Source: Anagrus nilaparvatae (taxonomy: Eukaryota; Arthropoda; Insecta; Hymenoptera; Mymaridae). Taken from it: a stretch of 64,000 nt of DNA. Position 1 is the stretch's first letter, and each line of letters starts with the position of its first letter. Made by a program: the position numbers and the translations under genes. Of the stretch, positions 1-10,740 are shown one piece after another. Under the pieces are notes generated by a model. That model was not told where the DNA came from. It did no database searches and saw only the letters and a list, made by a program, of their open reading frames with translations. The stretch lies in NCBI GenBank assembly GCA_022575985.1, contig JAKSXM010000107.1:496001-560000 (forward strand), read 5' to 3'.

Positions 1-720
1 TTGGTGTAATACCTCTTTTAATTCTATGAAAGTACTAATATTTTAAAATATTGTAACCAGTGATATTCCAAAACAATTTATTATCGAACGAATACCTAAC
101 TTTTTTTTCCCAAAATTTTTTTCACGAAAAAATACAAAAAACAACAATTTTTTTTTTCTTTTTGGACGTAGTACCTAATTTATTTCTATGAAAATACTAG
201 TTTTAGAAAGTTTGTTTATATTTTGTTTATAGTCTTTTTTTGGATCTAATACCGAATTTTTTAAAAAATTTTTTCTCAAAATTAAAAAAACTGCAATATT
301 TTTTTTTTTTTGGTGTAATACCTCATTTAATTCCATGAAAGTACTAATATCTGAAAATACTGCAACCGGCGATATTTCACAACCGTTATGAAATTAAGAC
401 CTAATTTTTTTTTTACAAATTTTTTCACCAAAAAAGCTCTAGGTACTTTTTTTTTTTTTTTTAATTTGGATGCAATACCTCATTTATTTCCATGAAAGTA
501 CTTATATTTGAAAGTATAGTTTTTACTCGATATCTCGAATCTGATAATTAATTTTTTGAAAATTTTTTTCTCCAAAATCTTCGTTACAAAAAAATACATA
601 AAACATCAAATTTATTTTTCGTATTGGACATATCTAATTTATTTTAATGAGAGTACAAATTTTATAAATTTAGTTTATTGTAATTTTTTGTATCCGATCA
701 CAATTTTTTTTTTATTTTGA
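1..720 (+). mobile_element. Helentron-like (HINE/DINE-1-like) repeat body, family A
   Basis: Tandemly repeated body of the repeat family seen complete at 4,040-5,675. The signature is a recurring block of about 150 bp with 'gtaatacctcatttatttcc' followed by 'atgaaagtactaatatctag' and then poly-T/poly-A runs. The 5' end lies left of the window. It sits in the first intron of the truncated mannosidase paralogue. No coding capacity is seen. Confidence 0.7.
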
Positions 721-1415
721 TATAAATTATAACACACAAGAAAGAATATAATAATAATAATTTTTGACTTCCTCGGATTATTTTGTTCGTTGCTATGTTT
801 ATTTATGTATGCAGCTTAATGAAATTATAAACAATAATAAACAGCCTAAAAATATTAAATGGTTATGTTTGCATTTTAAAATTAAGATTTAAAAGTTATA
901 TTGGCAATTCTTAAAGAATCAAACAATTTATAGAATTAAATAATTTATTATTTTGTGATTAATAGAAATAATTTAAATAATGTTAAAATCTTGAAGCAAT
1001 TAATGTGGCTATTTTTTGTATTACAAAATATTATTATTATTATTATTATCATTGTTGCGGAAGATTGGTCAAATGCAAGAAGTACACTGAGAAAATAAAT
1101 GATAAGAAATTATTATAAATTCTGGTAAAAACTCCTATCTTTTTATAATAATTGAGCGAATATTTGTAATTTTCGCATCGTTCCCAACCATTTCTTTTAT
1201 AAAAAAAAATAAAATTAGCTTTTTTAATATTTCTCTCTTTTTAATTATGCAAAAATGATTTAAAATCCATTAACGCCGGCGCGACCAATCCATGGACGCT
1301 AGAATTTTCACTTTAATAAAAAAATGATCTTAATAATCTACTTTACCAGCTACTAAAAACGAAAAATGTATGTATAATTGCATGGTTGTAATCAATAATA
1401 TTTTTTTTAAATTAA
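721..1415. other. Gene-free AT-rich sequence inside an intron
   Basis: Interrupts a family A repeat between its body (before 720) and its 3' terminus (1,416-1,475). It holds short trinucleotide runs (ATT at about 1,030-1,050) but no open frame, no terminal repeats and nothing I recognise. No alpha-mannosidase exon 2 is visible here. Confidence 0.5.
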
Positions 1416-1475
1416 GATTACAGCCCATTGTTTGAGGAACCTCAGTGCCAGCTAGTTGGCAGGGTATTTTTTAAT
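1416..1475 (+). mobile_element. 3' terminus of family A Helentron-like element
   Basis: Carries the family's 3' signature: the subterminal GAGGAACC followed by a stem-loop TGCCAGCTAGTTGGCA and then a T-rich run. The same terminus is seen at 5,630-5,675 and, on the other strand, at 27,650-27,690. Confidence 0.65.
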
Positions 1476-1956
1476 ATTCTTGTACCAAAAACTGAAAAGT
1501 ATTGATTTTTTCATTAAAAAATTATTATAAATATGGTTAAAATATTTCAGCTACAAATATGCTGCGCAAAAAAGCATCAATTGGTGGATAGATTGCCCTT
1601 AAAGTTGTTCCCGGTTTTTGATCCGAAAAATATATAATATTATGACAGGCTGGAAATTGAGCGAGTTGTGAATTTCTCAAGTACAAAAACTGTTTGATTA
1701 AATATGACTGAAATTTTATGGAAAAAGACCGTTTTTACGTCAGTAGATGCTATTTTTTGGAATTTCCTACAAGATTACAAATTTAAATTTACTTTTCCCT
1801 TTATATTAATTGTTAGTGGAAAAATTTTTACAGAGCTTATATTATGTTAGGTTGGAAAAAGAAAAAAAATTAGTTGAAATGCATAAGATCAGTGATTTCC
1901 TGTTCTGTATTAGTCATTGAAAAATAGCTTATATTAAATAATTAGTGATTTCTTAC
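1476..1956. other. Intron sequence, nothing recognised
   Basis: Lies directly downstream (minus strand) of the splice donor that ends the paralogous mannosidase exon at 1,957. No coding stretch resembling exon 2 (the HTHDDVGW motif region) is visible on either strand. Confidence 0.5.
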
Positions 1957-2055
1957 CTCGTATCCACAAGTTGACTTTTTTTCTTGATTCGCTGGTGCTC
2001 CATTAATACAATTAAAAATATAAAATAAATAAAAAATAATTATTTTATTCGTCAT
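1957..2055 (-). CDS. Alpha-mannosidase paralogue, first coding exon (partial gene)
   Basis: Thirty-three codons in phase 0, from ATG (2,055-2,053) to a consensus donor (GAG|GTAAG). They encode a hydrophobic signal peptide and then a short mature N-terminus ending in CGYE. The exon matches exon 1 of the complete lysosomal alpha-mannosidase at 63,777-63,881 in length (33 versus 35 codons), phase, signal-peptide layout, the NC.....AP start of the mature part, and the final TCGYE before an identical donor. It is therefore the 5' exon of a second gene of the same family (glycoside hydrolase 38), transcribed leftward and running out of the window, with repeats filling its intron. Whether the rest exists cannot be seen, so it could be a full tandem paralogue or an orphan exon. 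Confidence 0.75.
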
Positions 2056-2133
2056 ATTAAAATTAAAATCAAAAGGTTCTGTAAACAGTAGAACAGACTA
2101 TGACCAACTGTTGAGGTGTGAAAACAGAGCGTC

Positions 2134-2141
2134 TTTTTATA
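2134..2141 (-). promoter_or_regulatory. TATA box of the mannosidase paralogue
   Basis: TATAAAAA on the minus strand, about 80 bp upstream of the ATG at 2,055. The complete paralogue has TATAAAAC at almost the same distance from its ATG (63,955-63,962). The shared position argues that both are core promoters. No start site has been measured. Confidence 0.55.
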
Positions 2142-2251
2142 ACAAAAAACGAAATGTGTGTTGACTGATAGCCAAAAATTAAGGAGATATAATAATATTT
2201 TTGAACGAATAGATAATTTTTTTCTAATCTGCATGGCAAACCCAAATACTG

Positions 2252-2400
2252 AGTACACTGTAAAAAGTAACTTCCTTAGATTAACAAAAAAAATAGAATG
2301 TTTTCGAAAAATTAGTAAATTTTCAAAAAAATTTGTAAATATTCGAAAAAAATCTTAAATTTACTAAATTTAATAATAAAAGAAATAATATAAAATTTAA
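2252..2400 (+). mobile_element. MITE family G, one-ended fragment
   Basis: Starts with the terminus CACTGTAAAAAGTAACTTCC, preceded by TA, and runs through the same 'ttcgaaaaattagtaaat' interior as the intact copy at 61,772-62,198. The opposite terminus is not found. It lies some 200 bp upstream of the mannosidase paralogue ATG. Confidence 0.65.
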
Positions 2401-2663
2401 AAAAAAATGTCTTCGATAAGGTCAATGAACTACAAAAATGTAAAATACTTGTAATATTTGTTTTTGGTTTATAATTATTTACCTATTCTATTAATAAGAG
2501 AAATAATTTAAATTAATTTTTTTTTATCTTTAATTTAATAAATTTATTAAAAATATATTAAATTATCTTCAAAAAATTTATCTAAATAAAGAAAAATTTG
2601 AATCCTTCATTTCTAAAATTCGAGAGCTATTTCTTAGAAACAAGAAGACATAATATTTCAAAA

Positions 2664-3745
2664 ATGCAGCTGAATATTTTGAATATTTTTATTAAGATTT
2701 TATTATTAAAATGTGTAAGCACGTGTTGTCTTAAACTTAAATTTTTAAAATTAAATTTAAAAATATTTTTAGGCAGTAGAAGCAATGGTACCATATACAA
2801 TATCGAAACAGCAAACGCATTGCATGTTAAAAGTCATGAAAAGTTTTTAAGCCATGATGTTAATTTACAAGGAATTCTGGATGATAAGTTTTTGGATTAT
2901 CTTCTGAAGAAATTCCCAAGTCATGAAGTGCAAGGAAGAATACGATACTATATTGAGAAAAAGTCAGAATCAATAAGTTCGAAATTTTCAAAATGCTTAC
3001 TACAAAAGAGTTTGGAATCACTAGCAACTGTACACGACATATCAGAAAAATTTCAAGATTTATTGGCTAAAATTAGCAGTGCTCAATTTACTTATCAAAA
3101 TTGCAACTATGATAAATGTTTTGAAACGGTAAGTTTTGTAAATCAGAAAAAATTTAAATATGCTACATCGCGAACGTCTTCGCTGATTTGTATAAACAAC
3201 TTTAGAAACTAAGTAATAAAATTGTGTAACCGCAGAACCAACGAGCATGGAACATTTTCACTCATAACATTAATAAATCCAAAAACCGAAATTACAATAA
3301 TCCTGAAATATAAATTATCCTGAGTCCATAAACTTAAAGAATTCTAAATTCTTGTTCTTATCAGGGCCTGATCAGGCATGACTCCCACTTCAAATTATTC
3401 TAAGCACCTAAATTGAAAATATTCTAAGTCCATTTCACCCATCCCCCTAAAAACGTCAATTTTTCACCCCCCCCCCCCCCTGCTGAGCGAAACTTTTTCA
3501 AATACCCCATCCAATGAACATGTTCCATGTTAATATAACGACTCTTTAAATTTTGACAGGGTTAATGGAAAAAAGAAGAATTATAAAGAGAACTAAGATC
3601 GAAAATCAATGATTTGACTAATTTTTATAAAGAAATCGAAGCTTGTTATCGTTATCCCAAAAACGATGTTCTAGAATTGGCCAAAACTGAATATGTTGGA
3701 GATAATATAAATAAATGTATATTAATAAATTAATTTCAAATGTTA
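2664..3745 (+). pseudogene. Small secreted coiled-coil protein gene, degenerate copy 1
   Basis: Matches the gene at 53,284-54,209 exon by exon. It starts with a signal-peptide exon (ATG 2,664) ending at a GTAAGC donor. Relative to copy 2, the second exon has a 2-nt insertion near 2,798. The end of exon 2, intron 2 and the start of exon 3 are replaced by an unrelated short stretch (about 2,885-2,950). A 300-bp family B repeat sits in the last intron, and the last-exon equivalent (3,560-3,745) has a deletion and an early stop. If intron 1 is removed the frame stops soon after the insertion. If intron 1 is kept, one frame stays open from 2,664 to 3,212 and rejoins the conserved residues (HVKSHEK, SLATVHDISEKFQDL). 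So it is probably a pseudogene, but an expressed intron-retaining form of 182 codons cannot be excluded. Function unknown. Confidence 0.6.
3220..3545 (+). mobile_element. Family B MITE-like repeat
   Basis: Begins near a degenerate 'tgtgtaac...caacgagcatggaaca', holds several 'attctaagtcc' units and a run of 14 Cs (about 3,467-3,480), and ends 'aacatgttccatgttaa'. It is inserted in the last intron of the degenerate secreted-protein gene and is absent from the homologous intron at 53,864-53,996. Confidence 0.65.
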
Positions 3746-4039
3746 ATAATGTTATCGATAAATAACTTAAATTATATAAAACGAAGAATTTCATCCTTCT
3801 GTCATTTTTTAGAGAGTTTTTAATTTTTACAGAGCTAAAATGTTTTCATCAAGTTTTAAGAATATCAAAATTACAAAATTATATCCCGATTAGTATTTTT
3901 ATTTCAATAAAACTTGTCCCAAAATATTGTCTTAGATCAATATATTTTCAAGTCAAAAGCCAATTTTTCGTTTTGTATTTTTAATTTCTAATGTCAACAA
4001 GTGCATTCCCCAGATCAAACGCATTCGAAAACAATTAAT
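3746..4039. other. AT-rich intergenic sequence
   Basis: No gene or repeat end recognised. It separates the end of the degenerate secreted-protein gene from the Helentron-like element. Confidence 0.4.
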
Positions 4040-5675
4040 CTTATTGGTTTTTGGTTCCTCATAGAGGAACCATTGTGATCGGTCAAAAATTTTTTTCTGA
4101 TTTTTTGGCATATAAGCACGTTTTGAGATCTCAGGAAGCTAAAAAACCGGTTTTTAAAAAAATTCTGTGTGTGTGTATGTATGTATGTATGTATGTATGT
4201 ATGTATGTATGTATGTTGGACTGTAACCGGTGATATTTCACAACCAGTATGACATTAAGACCTAATTTCTTTTTCAAAATTTTTTTCACCAAAAAATCTC
4301 GAGGTACTTTTTTTTTTTTTTAATTTGGATGTAATACCTCATTTATTTCCATGAAAGTACTAATATCTAGAAGTATCGTTTTTACTCGATATCTTGAATC
4401 TTATAATTAATTCAAAAAAAAATTTTTTTCTTAAAATTTTTGTCACCAAAAAATACAAAAACTACCAAACTTTTTTTTCTTTTAGGACGTAATACTTAAT
4501 TTTTTTCTATGAAAGTACGAATATCTAGAATTATCGTTAGTAAAGGATTTCTCCATCTGATACGTAATTTTTCGAAATTTTTTTTTTTTAATTTTTCACA
4601 TAAAAAAATTAAAAAAATATACCATAATTTTTTTTCTTTTTGGACGTAGTACCTCATTTTTTCCCATGAAAGTACTGATATCTAGAAGTATCGTTTCTAC
4701 TCGATATCTCGAATCTTATAATTTATTTTGTGAAAATTTTTTTCTCAAAAGTTTTTTCACCAAAAAATACCAATTTTTTTTTTCTTTATGGACGCAGTAC
4801 TTAATTTATTTCTGAGGAAGTACTAGTTTTAGAAATATCGTTTATAGTAATTTTTTGGACCTGATACTTAATTTTTTCAAAATTTTTTTCTCAAAATTTT
4901 TGTCGCCAAAAAATACAAAAAACGCCAAAAATTTTTTCATTTTAGGATGCAGTACTTAATTTCTTCCTATGAAAGTACTAATATCTAGAATTATCGTTTT
5001 TACTCGTTATCTCCAATCCGATACCTAATTTTTCAAAAAAAAATTTTTTTAAATTTTTTACATAAAAAAATTAGAAAAAAACAATTATTTTTTTTTTTTA
5101 GGACTTATTGTTAGTACTTAATTTCTTTCTATGAAAGTATGAATATCTAGAATTATCGTTTGTAAAGGATTTCTCTATCTGATACGTAATTTTTTTTTTC
5201 AAAATTTGTTACATAAAAAAATTTTAAAAACACCATAAATTTTTTTCTTTTTGGACGTTGTACTTAATTTATTTCTATGAAATTACTAATATCTAGAATT
5301 AACGTTTTTACTAGGTATCATTTTTATTCCTCAATTTAAACATAGCAAAAATTTTTTTTTATTCCTACAGCTGGTGTAATTATGTCTTCAAGATATAACT
5401 ATTTCAGCTACACCAAAAACTGTCTAGCAGACATAATTATCATAAAAGAAGATTATGTACTAGTGTAGAAAAATCTTTGTTTTTTTAATGTAAAAAACCT
5501 AATTTTTTCCATGAGATGTTAAACTAACAGTATCAAGGAAAAGTTCATTCAAAGATCATTCTTAGTTTTTCTTATGACATTATACTTTGTTAGGTAAAAT
5601 AGACCATTAAGAACATTTTGTTATTGCTAATGAGGAACCATAGTGCCAATTACTTGGCAGCGTTTTTTATACGCG
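4040..5675 (+). mobile_element. Family A Helentron-associated element, complete copy
   Basis: Non-autonomous element about 1.6 kb long. It starts with the hairpin GGTTCCTCATAGAGGAACC (about 4,051), then has a conserved segment 'ggcatataagcacgttttga', a microsatellite (4,165-4,217) and about seven tandem copies of a ~150-bp block. It ends with subterminal GAGGAACC plus the stem-loop TGCCAATTACTTGGCA before a T run. Inverted subterminal motifs at both ends, an internal microsatellite and a 3' stem-loop are the known features of Helentron-associated elements such as DINE-1. The assignment rests on that architecture because no Rep/helicase gene is present. Confidence 0.6.
4165..4217 (+). repeat. 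(TG)n/(GTAT)n microsatellite
   Basis: A short TG run followed by about eleven GTAT units, at the fixed internal position that family A elements reserve for a microsatellite. The corresponding site is (AC)n at 28,636-28,705 and (TG)n at about 29,144-29,158. Confidence 0.9.
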
Positions 5676-5869
5676 TGTCTTATTTAAAGAATAAATCGTA
5701 GAGCTCTGTTGAATAAATTTCACTGAATGTTATAAATCTTGTTAGTAAAAATTACAAATGACAGAAACAGCTATGAAAAATGTACTAAATTATTAAAATT
5801 AATTTTAAGGCAAGATCACCCTATGTATGCAATTCATAGATGAAATCATGCCTTAAAAGTTCATTTTAT

Positions 5870-6145
5870 CAGTTCAATTTATGGATGGACTTAGAATATT
5901 TTCAATTTAGGGACTTAGAATCATTTGAAGTGGGAGTCAAGGCCTAATCAGGCCCTGATAAGACCAAGAACTTAGAATACTTTAGGTTTTTGGACTCAGG
6001 ATAATTTATATTTCAGGATTTATTGTAATTTCGATTTTAAGACTTATATAATAATTAGGGAATATACGTTATAACTGTTATAAGTGAACATGTTCTATGA
6101 TCGTTGGTTGTGTGAAAACACAAACCAGTTATAAGATTTTTTACA
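5870..6145 (-). mobile_element. Family B MITE-like repeat, reverse
   Basis: Contains the reversed units 'ggacttagaatattttcaat' and the terminus that reads ACTTATAACTGGTTTGTGTT on the minus strand. It is closest in detail to the copy at 14,621-14,967 and is present only in the left half of the segmental duplication. Confidence 0.65.
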
Positions 6146-7592
6146 TATTTGTCTTAAGTAGCCAATTCATAACCAATACGAGTTTAAAAATTTTTAATTT
6201 TAAGTAAATTTTCGATAGAGTCGAAACTAGACTAGGGTCTATGAAATTGCTCCATACCTACTAAGAACATGGACTCTCGCGTGCACTATCATTCACCGAA
6301 TTAAAAAAGAGCTATCAATCTGTCAACCTTTCCAGTGTCCGGGCTAGTCAAGGTTTCCTAAAATATTCATTAAACAAGTCACGTAAAATAGTTGCGAATT
6401 CCCAAAAAAAAATATCGAAAATGTTGAATTCTTTAATGAAATATTTCGTTTACTATAATAATTCGTTTTATTTACTAATCTTTTACTGTTTAAGATTGAC
6501 TAATTTTATTGAGTAAAGAAGAAATTAAAATGAGAGCTACAGGCTACAGAAAACAGAAGTTTCAAATGCCTCTAAAAAATTTTATTTATTATTCTGAAGA
6601 CGAAGTAAAAAAAATGTCAAATGCCAGGAGATTTTGGTGAAGAAATAAATAAATGCATCAATATTAGAATTTGAAAAATAAGCGTGAGATATTCGTTACA
6701 GAAATATTATTTATACAGTTGTTGCAGCTGTAACAACAGCTCTAGAGCTAAAAAAAAAAAATTTGTACACAATAGAATAAAATTATCAGCTATAATAATG
6801 TGTTAAAATAAATATTTTTCATTTAAATTTATTTTTATGTTTCAATATTGATTTTTTGAATTAAAAAAAAACTGATAAAAATTTATATATATAAAACTTT
6901 ATCTTAATCAATATCAATTTTTCAATTTACTATATAATAATCAACATTTTTTGTCCCTGCGCATCTTTTGGTCCTAATGAGCAGCTTTGATAAACTTATA
7001 CAGTAAATTATAATTCATGTTTGTTCCTTTGAAAATTTTTTAAACGACCTTGCTGAACTATTTATTCGAAAAAGTTCAATAATAAAATAATAAAAATTAA
7101 TTTACATGCGCTAGAAACATCGCGATAATTACTTAATTTTGAGTAAAAAAATTAATTTATTGGAGGTTGGAATCCTGGTTTATTTTCTACATGAAATAAA
7201 AATACGATATTAATTAACCATATTCATACGATTAGATACATAATATCACTCTGATTATATTCTGTAATCATGACAATTATGCGCGTTTTTTCAAAATTAC
7301 CATTTTTTTATATAAAATTATGTATATTTAATACTAAAGATTTTCATTTTTTTCATCAAAAAATCTCAAACTCCTTTTTTTTCTTTTATTTTTTATGAAT
7401 TTATCGTTCGAATTGATGAAATTAATTAATTTTAAGGCTTTAACGATGATTAACCGAACAAATGAAATCAATTTTTTTTCTTTTCGGACCTATAGTACCT
7501 AGAAGTATTAGTTTTAAAAAAATCGTTTTTACTCGATTTCTCTGAATAGCTAAATTTTTGAAAATTTTTGTCTTTAAAAAAAAAAAAAACTT

Positions 7593-7745
7593 ATAACCGG
7601 TTTAATTTACCGATTCTAAACCCGAATATTCTAAAGCCCTAAATCAAAATTATTCCAAGTTCCTTTTTTACCCCCCCCCCTCCACCCTTGATTTTTCGGA
7701 TTCCCAAGGTACTAATCTCTATAAACATGTTCCATGTTAAGATGG
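7593..7745 (+). mobile_element. Family B repeat fragment
   Basis: Starts 'ataaccggttt', has 'gattctaaacccgaatattc', a poly-C tract near 7,670 and the terminus 'aaacatgttccatgttaa'. The homologous site at 55,700-55,880 holds the same element with different internal losses, so this insertion is older than the segmental duplication. Confidence 0.6.
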
Positions 7746-8317
7746 TATCAGGATTTTTTTTTCTTTCGACTTAGTACCTAATTTTTTTACACGAAAGTTC
7801 ATATCATTTATTTCTCGCAATTTCACTGATTTTAATTTAAAATGAAAATCTGATGTTGCTTCTATTAAACTTTTTATTCGCCTTCTGATTGAACGCAATA
7901 AAACCGATTATTATCGATTATATTTGAATTTATTATAAAAATGCAATTTATTAATTAGTCCATTTGCAGTAGGAAAAATATAGTAATTTTCTAGAAATTT
8001 TAGGTAAATTAGTTTTTTTTGTCTGAAAAGTTACATAAATTTAAAGGATTTCATAATACGAAATCGCGAGGAGTGGGAAAAAGCATTTTTTGCTTTTTAA
8101 TTCGCGTTTTTGGAAAATTTTTCAAAGGCTTTGCGACTTTATATTATTCAATACATTATAAATGCTTCATACTATGGTTATTAATGACTCACAAAACATA
8201 ACTGCATATTCAAGCATCTTGAAGAACCATTTTCAACTCAAGAATGCATTTAAAAGGGCATGCATCATTTAAAAATTATTTAATATTTAAAATTTAAAAT
8301 ATCTCAATAAAAAATCT

Positions 8318-9345
8318 GCTGACTTAGTCTACTTTTTTTTGGCGTAATAAGAGTCACCTTTCAAACGACGTAAGCCGTATATTTTTATCACTGTTTCTCT
8401 CAGCGATATAGTCAATTAATCTACTGGTAATTTTTGACTCGAAATGACCAATTTTTTAATTTATTTAAATTGCTGCCAAAATTTTAATTTTTGACGAAAT
8501 TGAATTTGAAATTTTGAAAGGCCTTAAAAATTTTTTACAAGCTTCAAGTTTCCAAAAATTTTTTACTCATCGCTTTTAAATAATTTATTAACCAGAGATG
8601 ATAATTTAAAGTCAGAGTCATAATTTCAGGGTTTTAAAAAAAAGTCAATTTATATAATTATCTTTGAAAAGCAATATCTTAAAAACTAATGGAAGAAAGT
8701 AAAAAATTTTTGGAAATTTGAAGCTTGTAAAAAATTTTTAAGGCCTATAAAACTCAATTTCGTCAAAAATTACAATTTTGGTAGCAATTTAAATAAATTT
8801 AAAATTTATTAATTTATTATAATTTAAAAATTGGTCATTTTGAGTCAAAAATTACCAGTAGATTAATTTACTATAGCGCTGAGAGAAACAGTGATAAAAA
8901 TATACGGCTTACGTCGTTTGAAAGGTGACTCTTACGCCAAAAAAAGTAGACTAACTAGAAGTATTTTGGTAGCGTTTTATTGAAAATTATCGAAAAACCT
9001 ATTTTATAACATTGAGCCAACACATAAATTTGCGTATCTAGCCCCAAAATTCCCTTTGGAATAAACGCAGGGCTATTTGCATGTCTTTGCAACATATAAA
9101 AGTATGTTTTCCAGTAAAAATTAGCATTTTAAAACGCATTTTGGCTTTTGTAAAAATTTGTATAGCTAAAAATTCAAAATTCCCATGTTATTTAAATGGG
9201 AAAATTGAAGTGGTTACAGGCACGTGTTTTTACAGGGCGAAAGCAAAATCCTTGGAACTGGAAACTTTTTATGACCAAAACTTCACCAAAAAACCCGGGG
9301 AGCAAAGTTTTTCCACAAAGTCCAAAAATAGGTCCACTCTATTGT
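8318..9345. mobile_element. Family C palindromic (foldback) element, left end truncated
   Basis: Inverted arms meet near 8,640: 'tagtctactttttttt' plus a segment from 8,330 onward returns reverse-complemented up to 8,953. The right arm continues through 'ccctttggaataaacgcagg' to a remnant of the terminal ACACTCTA near 9,335. It matches the intact element at 30,749-32,158. The left outer arm is missing. A 112-codon open frame in the right arm is incidental. Confidence 0.7.
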
Positions 9346-10026
9346 ATACCAATTTTAATGTTATAAAAAAATTGACTCAAACTTTCAAAAAACAGAATTT
9401 ATTAGATAATTTTAGGTAGATTTTGATTTTGTGTTTCCCTATTTGACTTATCCTCTCGACCCGTATGCTAATTTGGCAACTCAAAAACTTCATATTAGAC
9501 CAAATTTTACCATGGTCGGTACCATCACATCATTTATGGTTTTTTGAATGGTGTAAAAAGGTATAAAATTTTAACGATTTTGACAGATCAATCACTAACC
9601 GCGCGGAAAAAAAATAGAAATACCTTGAAAAAGTAAAAATTTGATCAATAAATCGAAATCAACAAAAACATAGTTTGTCCATAACTAGAAATTAATGCAC
9701 TGCTTAACTTCGTTCCACAAAGATAAAAACGTAAGTAACAAAATTTCATTTATTCCAAGATGTTGATTAATGCTAAATTTGATAATAGAATTATTTTAAA
9801 AAAATTTTTTGCTTATTTATTGTTTACTTTAAGTAATAATTATATTTTGCTTGAATTCTGAAATATTGCAGCAAATTATAATCCTTCAAAAAGGGTAGTT
9901 TTTGCAGATTTGGTTTTTCAAGAGCATTGAAACTCTAATTTATTTATTATGTAACCCGAATGATTTGTAAATTTTCAAAATAATTTACAAATTAAGTAAA
10001 TAATGTATTAATATAATTTAGATTTA
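9346..10026. other. Gene-free intergenic sequence
   Basis: No open frame of note, no terminal repeats and no RNA gene recognised. Confidence 0.4.
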
Positions 10027-10229
10027 GCGCACTCCGTGAAAGTTTAAGGTTTCATAGAAAACAAAAAAATTAACATTTTCAATTATAATTAATTAATAAA
10101 CTTTTCAATTATTCGTGAAGATGTGGCCAAAAATTCATGAAAATTCGAGAATATCAATAGTTAATTAATTGAAAATGTTAATTTTTTTATTTTTATTAAA
10201 CCTTATACTTTTATGGAGTGCGAGCAATC
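10027..10229. repeat. Small inverted repeat (MITE-like)
   Basis: Arms of about 65-70 bp: GCGCACTCC...AAGGTTT near 10,027 is returned as AAACCTT...GGAGTGCG near 10,225, with 'ttaacattttcaattaatta' complementarity inside. Possibly a degenerate MITE with a GCACTCC terminus. Target duplication not clear. Confidence 0.5.
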
Positions 10230-10740
10230 AAAATTATATAAATATATTATTTAATTAATTTGTAGTTTATAAAAAAAATTTTTTAAATCACTCGGGTTGC
10301 ATATAGAAAGACTCATATTTTATTTAGGGTTTAATACTCTTAAAAAATAAATTTCAATATTTTAAAAATTATTATTATTTTTTTTTTTTTTGAATAACAT
10401 TTGCATCTTTTTTTTTTGTATGCAATCACATTTTTAAGTTTTAAATTTTCAAAAACTTTTTGAGATCATATAAATTTTATTTTCATTTCTATCGTAAAAT
10501 ACGTAAGAAAATAGTATTCAAGGCCAATATAGATTTTTTGAACATATAACAACATTTTGAATTTATGTACATAAATTTTATTTTTCTATTGTAAAAAACG
10601 CAAACAAAAATTTTAATATTCACGGCCAATATCGATTTTGAATATGTTTTCAAGCTTTTACAAAGCTCATTTATTATTTATTTACTTTTTACCTACCTGC
10701 GTAGTAATTGCAATTTTTTATAATGTAGGCTACTGAAAAA
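10230..10740. other. Upstream region of the ionotropic receptor gene
   Basis: Contains an imperfect tandem duplication of about 110 bp (roughly 10,440-10,540 and 10,550-10,645), recognisable by repeated 'attttatttt', 'cgtaa' and 'ggccaatat.gatttt'. No convincing TATA box near the receptor ATG. Confidence 0.4.

Larger units (their letters stand above)
2560..7870. repeat. Left copy of a local segmental duplication
   Basis: Segments here recur in the same order and orientation at 53,190-55,990: the small secreted gene (2,600-3,745 versus 53,220-54,209), 'agccaattcataaccaatac'-type sequence (6,150-6,240 versus 54,300-54,370), the 6,380-6,720 block (54,430-54,740) and 6,840-7,860 (54,840-55,990). 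The left copy is longer because a family B repeat (3,220-3,545), a family A element (4,040-5,675) and another family B repeat (5,870-6,145) are present only here. Confidence 0.75.

Noticed and set aside
9081..9419. 112-codon plus-strand frame
   Set aside because: Lies in the right arm of a family C element. The equivalent frame is broken in the other copies.
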